A stretch of DNA of 64,000 nt, taken from Oceanococcus sp. GTDB taxonomy: Bacteria; Pseudomonadota; Gammaproteobacteria; Nevskiales; Oceanococcaceae. The DNA is taken from positions 62,001 to 126,000 of the forward strand of contig JASBUL010000011.1 of assembly GCA_030147945.1 (NCBI GenBank), read 5' to 3'. Under the pieces are notes generated by a model. The model was given only the letters and a program-made list of their open reading frames with translations. It was not told the origin of the DNA and ran no database searches. Positions 9,799 to 20,362 of the stretch are shown here, in pieces (position 1 is the first letter of the stretch; every line of letters begins with the position of its first letter). The position numbers and the translations under genes are program-made.

Positions 9799-11313
9799 AT
9801 GTCTAGGACGCCCAACCCGATACTCGCCGAGATAGCCCAGCAAGGCCTGCCGCGCCGCCTGTTCCTGCGCAACATGCTGTTTGCCGCCGGCAGTGTGCCG
9901 CTGGCCAGCTGGCTGACCGCATGCAACTCCAATGGTGGTCTGAGCACGGGTGGCGGACGCAACCCCAATTACCGCAGCCCGTTCGAGAACATCGGCCCGC
10001 TGCTGGAGCCCGATGAAAACGGCGTCCAGTTGCCGGCTGGCTTCACCTCCCGCGTGGTCGCAGAGCACGGCCAGCCGCCGATAGCATCACAGCCCGACTT
10101 TGTATGGCATTCGGATCCGGACGGCGGCGGCATGTTCCGCACCGACGACGGAGGCTGGATCTACCTGTCCAACTCCGAAGCCCGCGACGCCACCACCCTG
10201 TTCGGCTTTCTGCCAGAGATTCCGGTCCTGTCAGAACTCACCACGCGTGAAACCGTGGAGGCGCTGGGCACCGTGACCGGGCCGGTTTCGGGGCTGCTGC
10301 CGCTGGGCGATATCCCGCTGGTTCTGCCCTTTTCCGGCGGCGTCAGCGCTTTGCGTTTCGACAAGGACGGCAATCTGATCGACGCCTACCCCGTCCAACG
10401 CAACACCACCACCAACTGCTCCGGCGGCGCCACCCCATGGGGCACCTGGATCAACGGCGAGGAAATCGCCGACGGCTACATGTTCGAATGCAGTCCGCTG
10501 CGCGACGGCGGCGAGCCACGCCGCCTTGACCGCTTCGGGCGCAAAGCCCACGAAATGGTCGCCATCGATGAAGCCGGGCGGGCGATCTACCACACCGAAG
10601 ATATTTCCGGCTCCGACCGTTTTTACCGCACCGTATTCAGCGCGGACGCCTGGCCCGCAGGCGGCCGCCCCGACATGGACCAGGGCAAGCTGCAGGCCCT
10701 GGCCGTGGACGCCGGCCTGGATGCGGCCCGCGCCGGTCCCACACCGATTCGCTGGGTCGATGCCATTGATGACGGCACGCCCCAACCACAGGTCTACCAG
10801 GACGAAACCACGGTGTTCGCGGGCAACGAAGGTGTCTGGCACCTCAACGGCTTCATCTTTTTCTCGACCAAGAGCGATGACAACATCTGGGCCATCGACA
10901 CCCTGGGCGGCACCATCGAAAGCATTTACAACCCCGCAGATGGCCCGATCGGCTCGCCGGTTGACCCGGACGAGCCCCCCATGGCCGGTGTCGACAACAT
11001 CTCCATGACCCTGGACGGCGAAATGGTGGTGGTCGAAGACGGCGGCGACATGCGTGCCATGGTGTTGCTCCCCGACGGCCGCACCATTCCGTTGCTGCGC
11101 CTGCCCGGCCCGGCCGATGGCACCAACGCCACCGAAGTGACCGGTCCCGCATTTTCGCCCGATGGTCGGCGTCTGTACGTGTCCAACCAGCGCGCGCTGC
11201 GTGATGGCACCGGCGTGAGCTTCGGCATGGGCGGCGTGGTGTATGAAATCACCATGCCGTTTGCGGTGCGGGTCAACCCGCCGCTGGCCCAGGCCATGCC
11301 GCCCGAGGCCTGA
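9799..11313 (+). CDS. PhoX-family (DUF839) Tat-exported lipoprotein
   Basis: A 504-residue protein of the PhoX/DUF839 family, which includes Ca-dependent alkaline phosphatases with a beta-propeller fold. The N-terminus has a twin-arginine signal (RRLFLRN at 19-25) and a lipobox LTAC with Cys42, so it is probably a folded, lipid-anchored envelope protein. Body motifs such as NCSGGATPWGTWINGEE, VWHLNGFIFFSTKSDDNIWA and VVVEDGGDMR fit the family. Whether it is a real phosphatase is not shown, since many DUF839 members have unknown substrates. A candidate promoter and inverted repeat lie upstream, and a bidirectional terminator separates it from the convergent groEL. Confidence 0.8.
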   Translation: MSRTPNPILAEIAQQGLPRRLFLRNMLFAAGSVPLASWLTACNSNGGLSTGGGRNPNYRSPFENIGPLLEPDENGVQLPAGFTSRVVAEHGQPPIASQPDFVWHSDPDGGGMFRTDDGGWIYLSNSEARDATTLFGFLPEIPVLSELTTRETVEALGTVTGPVSGLLPLGDIPLVLPFSGGVSALRFDKDGNLIDAYPVQRNTTTNCSGGATPWGTWINGEEIADGYMFECSPLRDGGEPRRLDRFGRKAHEMVAIDEAGRAIYHTEDISGSDRFYRTVFSADAWPAGGRPDMDQGKLQALAVDAGLDAARAGPTPIRWVDAIDDGTPQPQVYQDETTVFAGNEGVWHLNGFIFFSTKSDDNIWAIDTLGGTIESIYNPADGPIGSPVDPDEPPMAGVDNISMTLDGEMVVVEDGGDMRAMVLLPDGRTIPLLRLPGPADGTNATEVTGPAFSPDGRRLYVSNQRALRDGTGVSFGMGGVVYEITMPFAVRVNPPLAQAMPPEA

Positions 11314-11325
11314 TCAGCCAGGCAT

Positions 11326-11355
11326 AAAAAAACCCCGCACTTGGCGGGGTTTTTT
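11326..11355. terminator. Bidirectional terminator between PhoX-family gene and groL
   Basis: CCCCGC (11333-11338) pairs with GCGGGG (11344-11349) around a 5-nt loop. The stem has an A run on its left and a T run on its right, so it can act as an intrinsic terminator on both strands for the two convergent genes. Confidence 0.88.
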
Positions 11356-11390
11356 GTTTGGAGCACGGATTCTTGCGAACCCGGGCGGCT

Positions 11391-13235
<1,845 letters not shown>

Positions 13236-13523
13236 TTACTCGACCACCGCCATGATGTCGTCTTCGCGCATGACGAGCAGTTCTTCGCCGTCGACTTTGA
13301 CTTCGGTGCCCGAATACTTGCCGAACAGAACCTTGTCGCCGACTTTAACGTCGAGCGCACGGACTTCACCGTTGTCCTGGACCTTGCCGTTGCCGACAGC
13401 CACGATTTCGCCGCGCGAAGGTTTTTCGGTTGCGGTATCCGGAATCACGATGCCGCCCGGCGACGTGGTTTCTTCTTCCAGGCGCTTGACGATCACGCGA
13501 TCGTGCAGAGGACGCAAACTCAT
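13236..13523 (-). CDS. groS: Co-chaperonin GroES
   Basis: The 95-residue 10-kDa lid of the GroEL chamber. [18 protein letters not shown], the mobile loop [13 protein letters not shown], and [15 protein letters not shown] are typical. It is the first gene of the groESL operon, with a strong Shine-Dalgarno (AGGAG) 12 bp upstream of its ATG. Transcription is predicted from the heat-shock-type promoter at 13625-13652 and should be repressed by HrcA at the CIRCE element. Confidence 0.99.
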   Translation of the reverse strand: MSLRPLHDRVIVKRLEEETTSPGGIVIPDTATEKPSRGEIVAVGNGKVQDNGEVRALDVKVGDKVLFGKYSGTEVKVDGEELLVMREDDIMAVVE

Positions 13524-13598
13524 GTGTTCGATCTCCTAACGAAGAACAAAAATTAATAAAAACAGCCATCTAGGCTGCAATACACCAAAACAGGGTTT

Positions 13599-13625
13599 TT
13601 AGCACTCTCCCCAGGTGAGTGCCAA
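13599..13625 (-). promoter_or_regulatory. CIRCE operator (HrcA site) of groESL
   Basis: Read on the minus strand, TTGGCACTC and GAGTGCTAA form the 9-bp arms of the CIRCE inverted repeat with exactly nine bases between. Only one arm position departs from the consensus TTAGCACTC-N9-GAGTGCTAA. The heat-shock repressor HrcA is the known ligand of CIRCE. It lies about 75 bp upstream of groES. Confidence 0.95.
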
Positions 13626-13652
13626 AGTGGGGCTCCGTACCTGCCTTTCAAG
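13625..13652 (-). promoter_or_regulatory. Sigma32-type promoter of groESL
   Basis: On the minus strand CTTGAAA (13652-13646) and CCCCACTT (13632-13625) are separated by 13 bp. The RpoH consensus is CTTGAAA with about 13-15 bp to CCCCATNT, so the match is near perfect. The -10 touches the CIRCE repeat, and the expected start site falls inside it, which would allow direct occlusion by HrcA. Confidence 0.8.
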
Positions 13653-13728
13653 GGCTGTTGGCAAATTTTTTTGAGCGGGCGACGCTGCAGGCGGGCTTAC
13701 GCATCATCGGCGTGGAGCTCACCAGATC

Positions 13729-13750
13729 AAACATACGCCAGCGTATGTTT
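13729..13750. promoter_or_regulatory. Perfect 22-bp palindrome upstream of thiolase gene
   Basis: AAACATACGC and GCGTATGTTT form perfect 10-bp arms around a CA centre, 84 bp upstream of the thiolase start. The short centre and lack of an upstream gene on this strand argue for a protein-binding operator rather than a terminator, despite a few Ts after it. TetR-type regulators of fatty acid degradation use sites of this shape. The half-site ACATAC/GTATGT recurs at 62901-62917 next to a TetR gene. Confidence 0.6.
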
Positions 13751-13833
13751 TTCTTGATTAGCGCACTCAAATCCCTTAGGGTTTGCGCACATTTGTGCAC
13801 TGCAGCGCAAAGCTCTCACTGGAGTACTCCTCT

Positions 13834-15144
13834 ATGACATCCGTTCGCAAAGTCGCCATTGTCGGCGGCGCTCGTATCCCCTTCTGCCGTTCCAACACGG
13901 CTTACGCCAAGCTGTCCAACCATCAGATGCTGACCGCCGCGCTGAACGCGCTGGCCGACAAGTACAACCTGGGTGGCAAACTTATCGGTGAAGTGGCCGC
14001 CGGGACCGTGCTCAAGCTCAACCCGCAGGACACCATGACCCGCGAAGCGGTGCTGGAATCCAAGCTGGCCAACGAAACGCCGGCCTACGATGTGGGTCAG
14101 TACTGCGGCACCTCGCTGGAAACCGTGATGCTCGTGGCCAACAAGATCGCGCTGGGCCAGATCGAGTGCGGCATCGCCGCCGGCACCGACACCACCTCGG
14201 ATGCTCCGGTGGGCGTCAACGAAGGTCTGCGCAAGATTTTCATGGAAGTGAACCGGGCCAAGACCGGGGCCGAGCGGGCCAAGGCGCTGGCCAAGATTCG
14301 CCCCAAGCATGTGGTGCCGAACATTCCCCAGAATGCGGAAGCACGCACCGGCAAATCCATGGGCCAGAGCTGCGAAGACATGGCCCAGGCTTGGGGCATT
14401 GCCCGTGAAGATCAGGACCAGCTGGCCTATGAGAGCCACAAGAAAGCCGCTGCGGCTTATGACGCCGGTTTCTTCGACGACCTGGTCTTCCCCTGCAACG
14501 GTGTGCAGCGCGACAACAACATGCGTCCGGACACCTCACTGGAAAAGCTGGCCACACTGAAGCCGTGCTTCTCCAAATCGGATGCCGCCACGCTGACCGC
14601 CGCCAACTCGACCCCGCTGACCGATGGCGCGGCCGCCGTGTTCCTGTGCTCGGAAGACTACGCCAAGAAGAACAAGCTGCCGGTTCTGGCCTACTTCGTC
14701 ACCGGCCAGACCGCCGCCGTCGACTTTGTTAAAGGCAATGAAAGTCGCGACAACTTCGTGCGCGGCGCCGAAGGCCTGTTGATGGCACCGGCCCAGGCCG
14801 TGCCCAACATGCTGGATCGCATGGGCCTGAGCTTCGACGACATCGACTTCTTCGAAATCCACGAAGCCTTTGCAGCGCAGGTGTTGTGCACGCTCAAAGC
14901 CTGGGAAGACCCGCGTTTCTGCAAGGAGTACCTTGGCAAGGACAAACCGCTGGGTGCGGTTCCGCGCGAAAAACTCAACGTCAAAGGCAGCTCACTGGCC
15001 GTGGGTCATCCCTTTGGCGCCACCGGCGCACGCATTGTCGCCACGCTGGCCAAGATCCTCGACGAGAACAAGGGTGGCCGCGGTCTGATTTCGATCTGCA
15101 CCGCTGGTGGCATGGGCGTGACCGCGATCATCGAACGCCCGTAA
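13834..15144 (+). CDS. Acetyl-CoA acyltransferase, FadI-like thiolase
   Basis: A 436-residue thiolase, the same length as E. coli FadI and similar in layout. The nucleophile region is YCGTSLETV with Cys91; HEAFAAQ provides His343, GHPFGATGAR lies around His392, and CTAGGMG carries Cys422. It should catalyse thiolytic cleavage of 3-ketoacyl-CoA (or the reverse condensation). The start at 13834 has a GGAG site 9 bp upstream; an in-frame start at 13783 would add 17 unrelated residues. No fadJ/fadB partner is adjacent. A perfect palindrome upstream suggests control by a TetR-type regulator. Confidence 0.85.
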   Translation: MTSVRKVAIVGGARIPFCRSNTAYAKLSNHQMLTAALNALADKYNLGGKLIGEVAAGTVLKLNPQDTMTREAVLESKLANETPAYDVGQYCGTSLETVMLVANKIALGQIECGIAAGTDTTSDAPVGVNEGLRKIFMEVNRAKTGAERAKALAKIRPKHVVPNIPQNAEARTGKSMGQSCEDMAQAWGIAREDQDQLAYESHKKAAAAYDAGFFDDLVFPCNGVQRDNNMRPDTSLEKLATLKPCFSKSDAATLTAANSTPLTDGAAAVFLCSEDYAKKNKLPVLAYFVTGQTAAVDFVKGNESRDNFVRGAEGLLMAPAQAVPNMLDRMGLSFDDIDFFEIHEAFAAQVLCTLKAWEDPRFCKEYLGKDKPLGAVPREKLNVKGSSLAVGHPFGATGARIVATLAKILDENKGGRGLISICTAGGMGVTAIIERP

Positions 15145-15187
15145 GCCTCGCCAGCGCGCCTCACGGCGCGTTCACCAGGCTTTGAAG

Positions 15188-15223
15188 AACCCCGCTCCGG
15201 CATCCGCCAGGGCGGGGTTTTTC
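15188..15223 (+). terminator. Rho-independent terminator after thiolase gene
   Basis: AACCCCGC (15188-15195) pairs with GCGGGGTT (15212-15219) and a T run follows. The intervening 16 nt can pair further. It lies 44 bp after the stop codon. Confidence 0.85.
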
Positions 15224-15315
15224 TTTGTGAAACAAGCCCTTTGCGGCGCTGCAACATTGGTGTCATACGCACCACCTAGGATGCGCACTCCTCCGACCAC
15301 GCGCAGTGCACCGCC

Positions 15316-16962
15316 ATGGCTGAACCAGAATCCACCAAACGCGCCGAAGCCGTCACCCGGCTGTGGGAACTCAAGCGTTTGTCCGACAAGCACACCGCTC
15401 AGGGCATGCCCTTTGTTCATTTCAGCATGCTGCTGAGCGACCAGGTCTATCGCGACGGCATACTGGCCAAGGCGGAACGCTCCAACGATACGGCGCTACG
15501 CGACATGGCCAGCGAATTGAAATCGCTGAATTTGCAGGGTCGCCTGCGCGAAGCGGCCCCGACCAATGGCTCGGCACGCGCATCGGCGGCACTGTCGGCC
15601 GACGGCTTCTCCATCGGTGCTGGCGGCAGCGGTGGCTCCGGAGCCAAACCCAAAAGCCGCGGCGGCGCCTGGCCCATGATCGGCCTGGCCATGCTGGGCC
15701 TTGTGCTGCTTGCTGGCTGGGCGTGGTTCATGACCAGCTCATCCGGACCGCGCACCGTTGCGGTGGATGACAACATCCTGCAGAACACCGTGTGGAAGAG
15801 CGGCAACACCTACGTGCTGTCGAAGCTCACCTTTGTCGAGTCCAACGCACGCCTGACCATCGAACCCGGCGTGACCGTTCGCGGCAAGAACGGCTCGGCC
15901 CTGATCGTGACCCGCGATGCCAGCGTGCATGCGCGCGGCCGCGCCGATCAGCCGATTGTCTTCACCAGCGCCAAAGCGCTGGGCAAGCGACAGGCTGGCG
16001 ACTGGGGCGGTCTGGTCCTGCTCGGCAATGCACCGGTCAACCGCGACGCCCATATTGAAGGCATCGAAAGCAGCGACAGCCGTGGCGATTTCGGCGGCAG
16101 CGACACCAGCAGCAGCTGCGGCGTGCTGGACTTCGTGCGCATAGAATTCGCCGGCTTCGAGATTTCCAAGGACAACGAGCTCAACGGCTTGACCCTGGGC
16201 GGTTGTGGCGATGGCACCATCGTGCGTAACGTGCAGGTCCACATGGGCCTGGACGACGGTGTGGAGGTCTTCGGTGGCACCGTCGATCTGAAAAACATTG
16301 TGGTCACCGGTGCCGACGATGATGCCTTCGACTGGGATATGGGGTGGACCGGCCGGGTTCAGAACCTGATCATCCAGATGCATCCGGACCGCGGCGACAA
16401 CGGTTTCGAGGGCGACAGCTACAAAGCCGACATGGACGCACAGCCGCGCTCCGAGCCGCAGTTCTATAACGTGACCATGATCTCCGATCCCCAGGGCCAG
16501 AAGCGCCATCGCGCCATGACCGTGCGACGCGGCAGCGGCGGGCACTTCCATAACGTGCTGATCGACGGCTTTACCACCGAGCTGATCGACCTGCGCGATG
16601 AGCCGGTCGAGCGTCTGGTCAGCGCGGGCAATCTGTCGTTCTCCAGCCTGATCGTGGCCGGTACCAGCGCCGAGCAGGCATTCCCCCAGGAGTCCGCCGA
16701 GAGCGACGACGATGCGGGGTTTGACGAGTCGGCCTACCTCGATGCGCAGCGCCTGGAGTTCGTTGCCTCCACCGGTTTAAGCGAACAGGCTCGCGATATC
16801 CACGAGCCGCGCTTCAGTCCGGCCCGAATCAACTATTCGGTGAAACCGACGTCGCTGCCGCAGGGCGAGTTCTGGGATGAAAGCGCGGACTACTTCGGCG
16901 CGGTTCGCCCGGGCGACCGGCGCGACTGGAGCCGCGGCTGGACGGCTTTTCCGGCCAATTGA
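15316..16962 (+). CDS. Membrane-anchored beta-helix-like protein of unknown function
   Basis: A 548-residue protein with an unusual layout. Residues 1-95 are hydrophilic and helical with a conserved-looking start (WELKRLSDKH). A Gly/Ser linker (about 99-109) leads to one transmembrane segment at about 119-139. A large domain follows with repeated short strands (NARLTIEPGVTVRGKNGSAL, GGCGDGTIVRNVQV, GGTVDLKNIVVTGADDDAFDW) like right-handed beta-helix proteins. The second half is rich in Asp, so Ca binding is possible. The topology predicts a cytoplasmic N-domain and a periplasmic helix. I do not recognise a named family. It may be monocistronic. Confidence 0.65.
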   Translation: MAEPESTKRAEAVTRLWELKRLSDKHTAQGMPFVHFSMLLSDQVYRDGILAKAERSNDTALRDMASELKSLNLQGRLREAAPTNGSARASAALSADGFSIGAGGSGGSGAKPKSRGGAWPMIGLAMLGLVLLAGWAWFMTSSSGPRTVAVDDNILQNTVWKSGNTYVLSKLTFVESNARLTIEPGVTVRGKNGSALIVTRDASVHARGRADQPIVFTSAKALGKRQAGDWGGLVLLGNAPVNRDAHIEGIESSDSRGDFGGSDTSSSCGVLDFVRIEFAGFEISKDNELNGLTLGGCGDGTIVRNVQVHMGLDDGVEVFGGTVDLKNIVVTGADDDAFDWDMGWTGRVQNLIIQMHPDRGDNGFEGDSYKADMDAQPRSEPQFYNVTMISDPQGQKRHRAMTVRRGSGGHFHNVLIDGFTTELIDLRDEPVERLVSAGNLSFSSLIVAGTSAEQAFPQESAESDDDAGFDESAYLDAQRLEFVASTGLSEQARDIHEPRFSPARINYSVKPTSLPQGEFWDESADYFGAVRPGDRRDWSRGWTAFPAN

Positions 16963-17209
16963 TCAAGCCCGGCGGTTGTGCGCGACGCACAGCCGCCTGA
17001 CGCCGCCGCCGAACGCGCCCAAGCAAACCGGGCATCAGCTCGGATGCGCCAAGCAGGGCGGCACTGAGGAACAGAAAACTGCCCTGTGCAGCAATCTGTC
17101 CGTCACCGCCGGCAAACAGAAAGAGAAGAAAAAAACCACCACCCAGCCCGCGCAGGTACCGCGCCGAGGTCTGGTTGTCGTCAACTGCCGCATTGCCGTA
17201 TTGGCTCAT
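16829..17209 (-). CDS. Doubtful small hydrophobic ORF, antisense tail
   Basis: A 126-codon frame whose first half contains two hydrophobic stretches (GGGFFLLFLF and SFLFLSAALLGA) followed by a basic segment, resembling a small membrane protein. Its last third is antisense to the end of the beta-helix gene and is Arg/Pro/Ser-rich like a shadow frame. It would fill the otherwise empty gap before the NSS gene. No convincing ribosome site is seen, and it may be spurious. Confidence 0.2.
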   Translation of the reverse strand: MSQYGNAAVDDNQTSARYLRGLGGGFFLLFLFAGGDGQIAAQGSFLFLSAALLGASELMPGLLGRVRRRRQAAVRRAQPPGLINWPEKPSSRGSSRAGRPGEPRRSSPRFHPRTRPAAATSVSPNS

Positions 17210-17373
17210 CCGATCGCACTCCGGTTCTTCCGTTGACGACCACTATCCGCGCCCCGAGGCTCAATACATGAGCCTGCAAAAAAACCGCCTGGCGGCGGCA
17301 ATCAGGCACGCCTATTGCTAACAGACCCGGTGTTTTAGCTATCCTTGCGACTTGGGGACATTAGGCGGATTAC
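16963..17373. other. 411-bp stretch without a confident gene
   Basis: Apart from the doubtful minus-strand frame above, I see no gene here. The right end has an A/T-richer segment (GTTTTAGCTATCC, about 17331-17343) that may hold the promoter of the NSS transporter, and AAACCGCCTGGCGGC (17282 onward) can form a small hairpin (GCCTGGC-type). Confidence 0.4.
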
Positions 17374-18702
17374 ATGCAATCTCGCGAAAATTGGGGCAGC
17401 CGATTTGGCTTTGTCATGGCCGCGGCGGGCTCTGCCGTGGGTCTGGGGAATATCTGGAAGTTTCCGTACGTCACCGGGGAGAACGGTGGTGGCGCCTTTC
17501 TGATTCTTTATCTGGCTTTCATACTGATCTTCGGCCTGTCGCTGGTGATCGCCGAGATGGCGATCGGGCGCATGACCCAGAAGAATCCGGTGGGCGCGTT
17601 CAGGACCCTGGCCGGCGGAGCCTGGCCATTGATCGGCTATCTCGGTGTGGCCACGGGTTTCATCATCCTGTCGTTCTACATCGTGATCGCAGGCTGGACC
17701 GTAGCCTACATGGTGTTCATGCTCAGCGGCCATCTGGCCTCAACCGACAACGCACAGATCGCCGAGGTCTTTACCGGCTACATTGGCAACGGCGCCTGGT
17801 CGGTCACCACCGCCATCGTATTCATGCTGACCTGCTGCGCGGTCGTCATCGGCGGCATCGGTCGAGGCATCGAACGCGCCTCGCGCCTGCTCATGCCCGC
17901 CCTGTTCGTGATGCTGCTGGTCCTGGTCGCGCGTGCGGTGACGCTGGATGGCGCCAGCGAAGGTTTGGCCTTCTATCTCAAGCCGGATTTTTCCAAAGTC
18001 ACCGGCGCGACGTTCACGGCGGCCATCGGTCAGGCGTTTTTCTCGCTGTCGCTGGGCATGGGCGCACTGATCACCTACGGCTCCTACCTGTCGCGCAGCG
18101 AACGCCTGCCCGGCGCCGCGTTCATGGTGGTGGGGCTGGACACACTGGTCGCGGTGCTCGCAGGCTTCATGATTCTGCCGGCAGTGTTTGCCTACGCGCT
18201 GGACCCGGCCGCCGGCCCGGGGCTGACCTTCATCACCCTGCCCGTGGTCTTCGCCCAGATGCCCGCCGGCACCCTGTTCGGCTTCGTGTTCTTCGCCCTG
18301 CTGTTCGTCGCCGCGCTGACCTCGGCCGTATCGCTGCTTGAGGTGGTGGTCGCCTATCTGGTCGACGAAAAACAGCTTACGCGGCGCCGGGCTGTCAGCT
18401 GGGCGGCGCTGATCTGCCTGGCACTGGGAATTCCATCCGCGCTGTCGCAAGGGGCCGTCGACAGTCTGGTATTCGGCGGCCAGTCATTCCTCGACTGGGC
18501 CGCTCAGCTGACCGACATCCTGTTGCCTCTGGGCGGATTGTTCACCGCTCTGTTCGTCGGCTGGGTTCTGGGCCCCCGCCTGATCCGGGAAATCACCAAT
18601 GACGGTGAGGTCGCCTTCCCGCTGGCCGGCGTGTGGTTGTTCATTTGTCGATTCATTGCACCCCTGGGCATCGCCTGGGTACTGATTGCGGGGCTGATCT
18701 GA
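17374..18702 (+). CDS. Sodium-dependent transporter, NSS/SNF family
   Basis: A 442-residue inner-membrane protein with about 11-12 hydrophobic helices. The TM1 signature AAGSAVGLGNIWKFPY (about residues 16-31), with GENGGGAFL after it, is characteristic of the neurotransmitter:sodium symporter family (LeuT, MhsT, TnaT), which couples Na+ to uptake of amino acids or related amines. Bacterial members of this shorter type commonly have 11 helices. Its stop overlaps the AGCS start by one base (TGATG), so the two transporters are probably translationally coupled. Substrate is not predictable from sequence. Confidence 0.9.
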   Translation: MQSRENWGSRFGFVMAAAGSAVGLGNIWKFPYVTGENGGGAFLILYLAFILIFGLSLVIAEMAIGRMTQKNPVGAFRTLAGGAWPLIGYLGVATGFIILSFYIVIAGWTVAYMVFMLSGHLASTDNAQIAEVFTGYIGNGAWSVTTAIVFMLTCCAVVIGGIGRGIERASRLLMPALFVMLLVLVARAVTLDGASEGLAFYLKPDFSKVTGATFTAAIGQAFFSLSLGMGALITYGSYLSRSERLPGAAFMVVGLDTLVAVLAGFMILPAVFAYALDPAAGPGLTFITLPVVFAQMPAGTLFGFVFFALLFVAALTSAVSLLEVVVAYLVDEKQLTRRRAVSWAALICLALGIPSALSQGAVDSLVFGGQSFLDWAAQLTDILLPLGGLFTALFVGWVLGPRLIREITNDGEVAFPLAGVWLFICRFIAPLGIAWVLIAGLI

Positions 18703-20360
18703 TGCAGACGTTCATGGAAACACTCAACGCCATCAACGGCATCATGCTGTCGGTGCCGGTACTGCTGACGCTGCTGGGCGTGGGCGTGCTGTTCACGTTC
18801 TGGAGCGGCTTTTGCCAGTACCGCTCGTTGACCCACGGCGTTGGTCTGATCAGCGGTCGCTGGGACAGTAAGAAAGGGCCAGGTGCGATTTCGCATTTTC
18901 AGGCGCTGTCCGCCGCACTCTCAGCCACCGTGGGGCTGGGCAACATCGCCGGCGTGGCCATTGCCGTGGAACTGGGCGGCCCGGGCGCGGTGTTCTGGAT
19001 GTGGATGGTGGGCTTGGCCGGCATGGCCATCAAAACCACCGAAGTCACCCTGTCCATGCTCTATCGCAACACCGACAACCCGGACAATCCGCACGGTGGC
19101 ACCATGTGGGTGGCCCGCCACGGTCTGCGCGAAGCCTTTCCCGGCCTGGGCAAGCTCGCCAGCCTGATCGGCGCCCTGTTCTGTCTGCCACTGATTCTGT
19201 TCGCCCTGACCGGCGGCAACATGTTCCAGGCCTGGAGCGTGGCCGAGACCACTCGCAGCTACTTCGGTGTGCCGACCTGGATTTCCGGTCTGGTCATGGC
19301 GGTGCTGGTCGGCCTGGTGATTCTCGGCGGAATCAAGCGCATCGGTCGCTTCGCCGGCACCCTGGTACCGCTGATGTGCGGGGTTTATGTACTGTGCGGC
19401 CTGTTCGTGATCGGCAAGAACGCACAGATGCTGCCCGACATCGTACGTCTGATCTTCTCCAGCGCCTTCAGTCCGGCCGAAGCCTCCGGTGCTTTTGTCG
19501 GGGCCGGTGTCGGCAGCGCCTTCATTTTCGGCATGAAACGTGCGCTGTTTTCCTCTGAGGCCGGGCTCGGCAGCGCGCCCATCGCCCACTCCGCGGTCAA
19601 AACCAAGGAACCGGTGACCGAAGGTGTGGTCGGCGGGCTGGAGCCGTTTATCGACACCCTGGTGGTGTGCACGCTGACCGCGTTCGTAATCCTCTCCAGC
19701 GGCGTCTGGCAACGCGGGCCGGCCGGCGAATGGCCGAGCACGCCGGCCACGGTTCAGGCCGCGAACGGCTGGACCCCGGCGGTGGACACGGCACCACCGG
19801 GACCGTGGAGCGATGGCGACACGGTGTTCGTGGTTGCCGAGCTGCCCCAGGCTGACGGCGAGCTGGAGCGACGCCGCCTTTTCGGTCAGGTCGAAGCCAG
19901 CAGCGGTGCCTTGCAGATTCGCTGGAAACCGCTCAGCAGCGCGGCCCAGCCAAGCCTGGTCGGTGCCGGTCTGTATGAAAATCTGCCGGCCTCGACGCTC
20001 ACCGCACGCGCCTTCGACAGCGGTTTCGACGGACTCGGGCGCTGGATGGTCACCATCACCATCTGGCTGTTCGCGATTTCCACCATGATCACCTGGAGCT
20101 ACTACGGCGAGCAGGGCATGATCTATCTGTCCGGCAACCTCCTGATCGTGCCCTTCCGCATCGTATGGTGCGCCCTGATCGTGATCACCTGCCTGGGCTT
20201 TATTCGCACCGCCGCAGAGATCGATACCATATCCACGGTTGCCATCGGCTTCATGCTGGCGATCAACGTGCCGGTGATGGTGGTTCTGGGCAGCAAGGCC
20301 ATGCACGCCTACAAGGACTACATCCGGCGACTCGACAACGGTGATATCAAAGAGGTCTGA
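18702..20360 (+). CDS. AGCS-family alanine/glycine:sodium symporter with extra soluble insert
   Basis: A 552-residue sodium:amino acid symporter. Family signatures include LSATVGLGNIAGVAIA, GPGAVFWMWM, ALFSSEAGLGSAPIAHSA and WSYYGEQGMIYL. An unusual hydrophilic segment of about 90 residues (roughly 345-435, from WQRGPAGEWPSTP to SLVGAGLYENLP) lies between late transmembrane helices, where most family members have a short loop; it has beta-rich, acidic character and is probably extracytoplasmic. The ATG overlaps the upstream NSS stop, and hemH begins two bases after its own stop, so it sits mid-operon. Likely substrates are alanine or glycine. Confidence 0.9.
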   Translation: MQTFMETLNAINGIMLSVPVLLTLLGVGVLFTFWSGFCQYRSLTHGVGLISGRWDSKKGPGAISHFQALSAALSATVGLGNIAGVAIAVELGGPGAVFWMWMVGLAGMAIKTTEVTLSMLYRNTDNPDNPHGGTMWVARHGLREAFPGLGKLASLIGALFCLPLILFALTGGNMFQAWSVAETTRSYFGVPTWISGLVMAVLVGLVILGGIKRIGRFAGTLVPLMCGVYVLCGLFVIGKNAQMLPDIVRLIFSSAFSPAEASGAFVGAGVGSAFIFGMKRALFSSEAGLGSAPIAHSAVKTKEPVTEGVVGGLEPFIDTLVVCTLTAFVILSSGVWQRGPAGEWPSTPATVQAANGWTPAVDTAPPGPWSDGDTVFVVAELPQADGELERRRLFGQVEASSGALQIRWKPLSSAAQPSLVGAGLYENLPASTLTARAFDSGFDGLGRWMVTITIWLFAISTMITWSYYGEQGMIYLSGNLLIVPFRIVWCALIVITCLGFIRTAAEIDTISTVAIGFMLAINVPVMVVLGSKAMHAYKDYIRRLDNGDIKEV

Positions 20361-20362
20361 AC

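Noticed and set aside
13729-13760. Palindrome before the thiolase as a terminator
   Set aside because: Only 2 to 4 loop bases and no upstream plus-strand gene to terminate; an operator is more likely.
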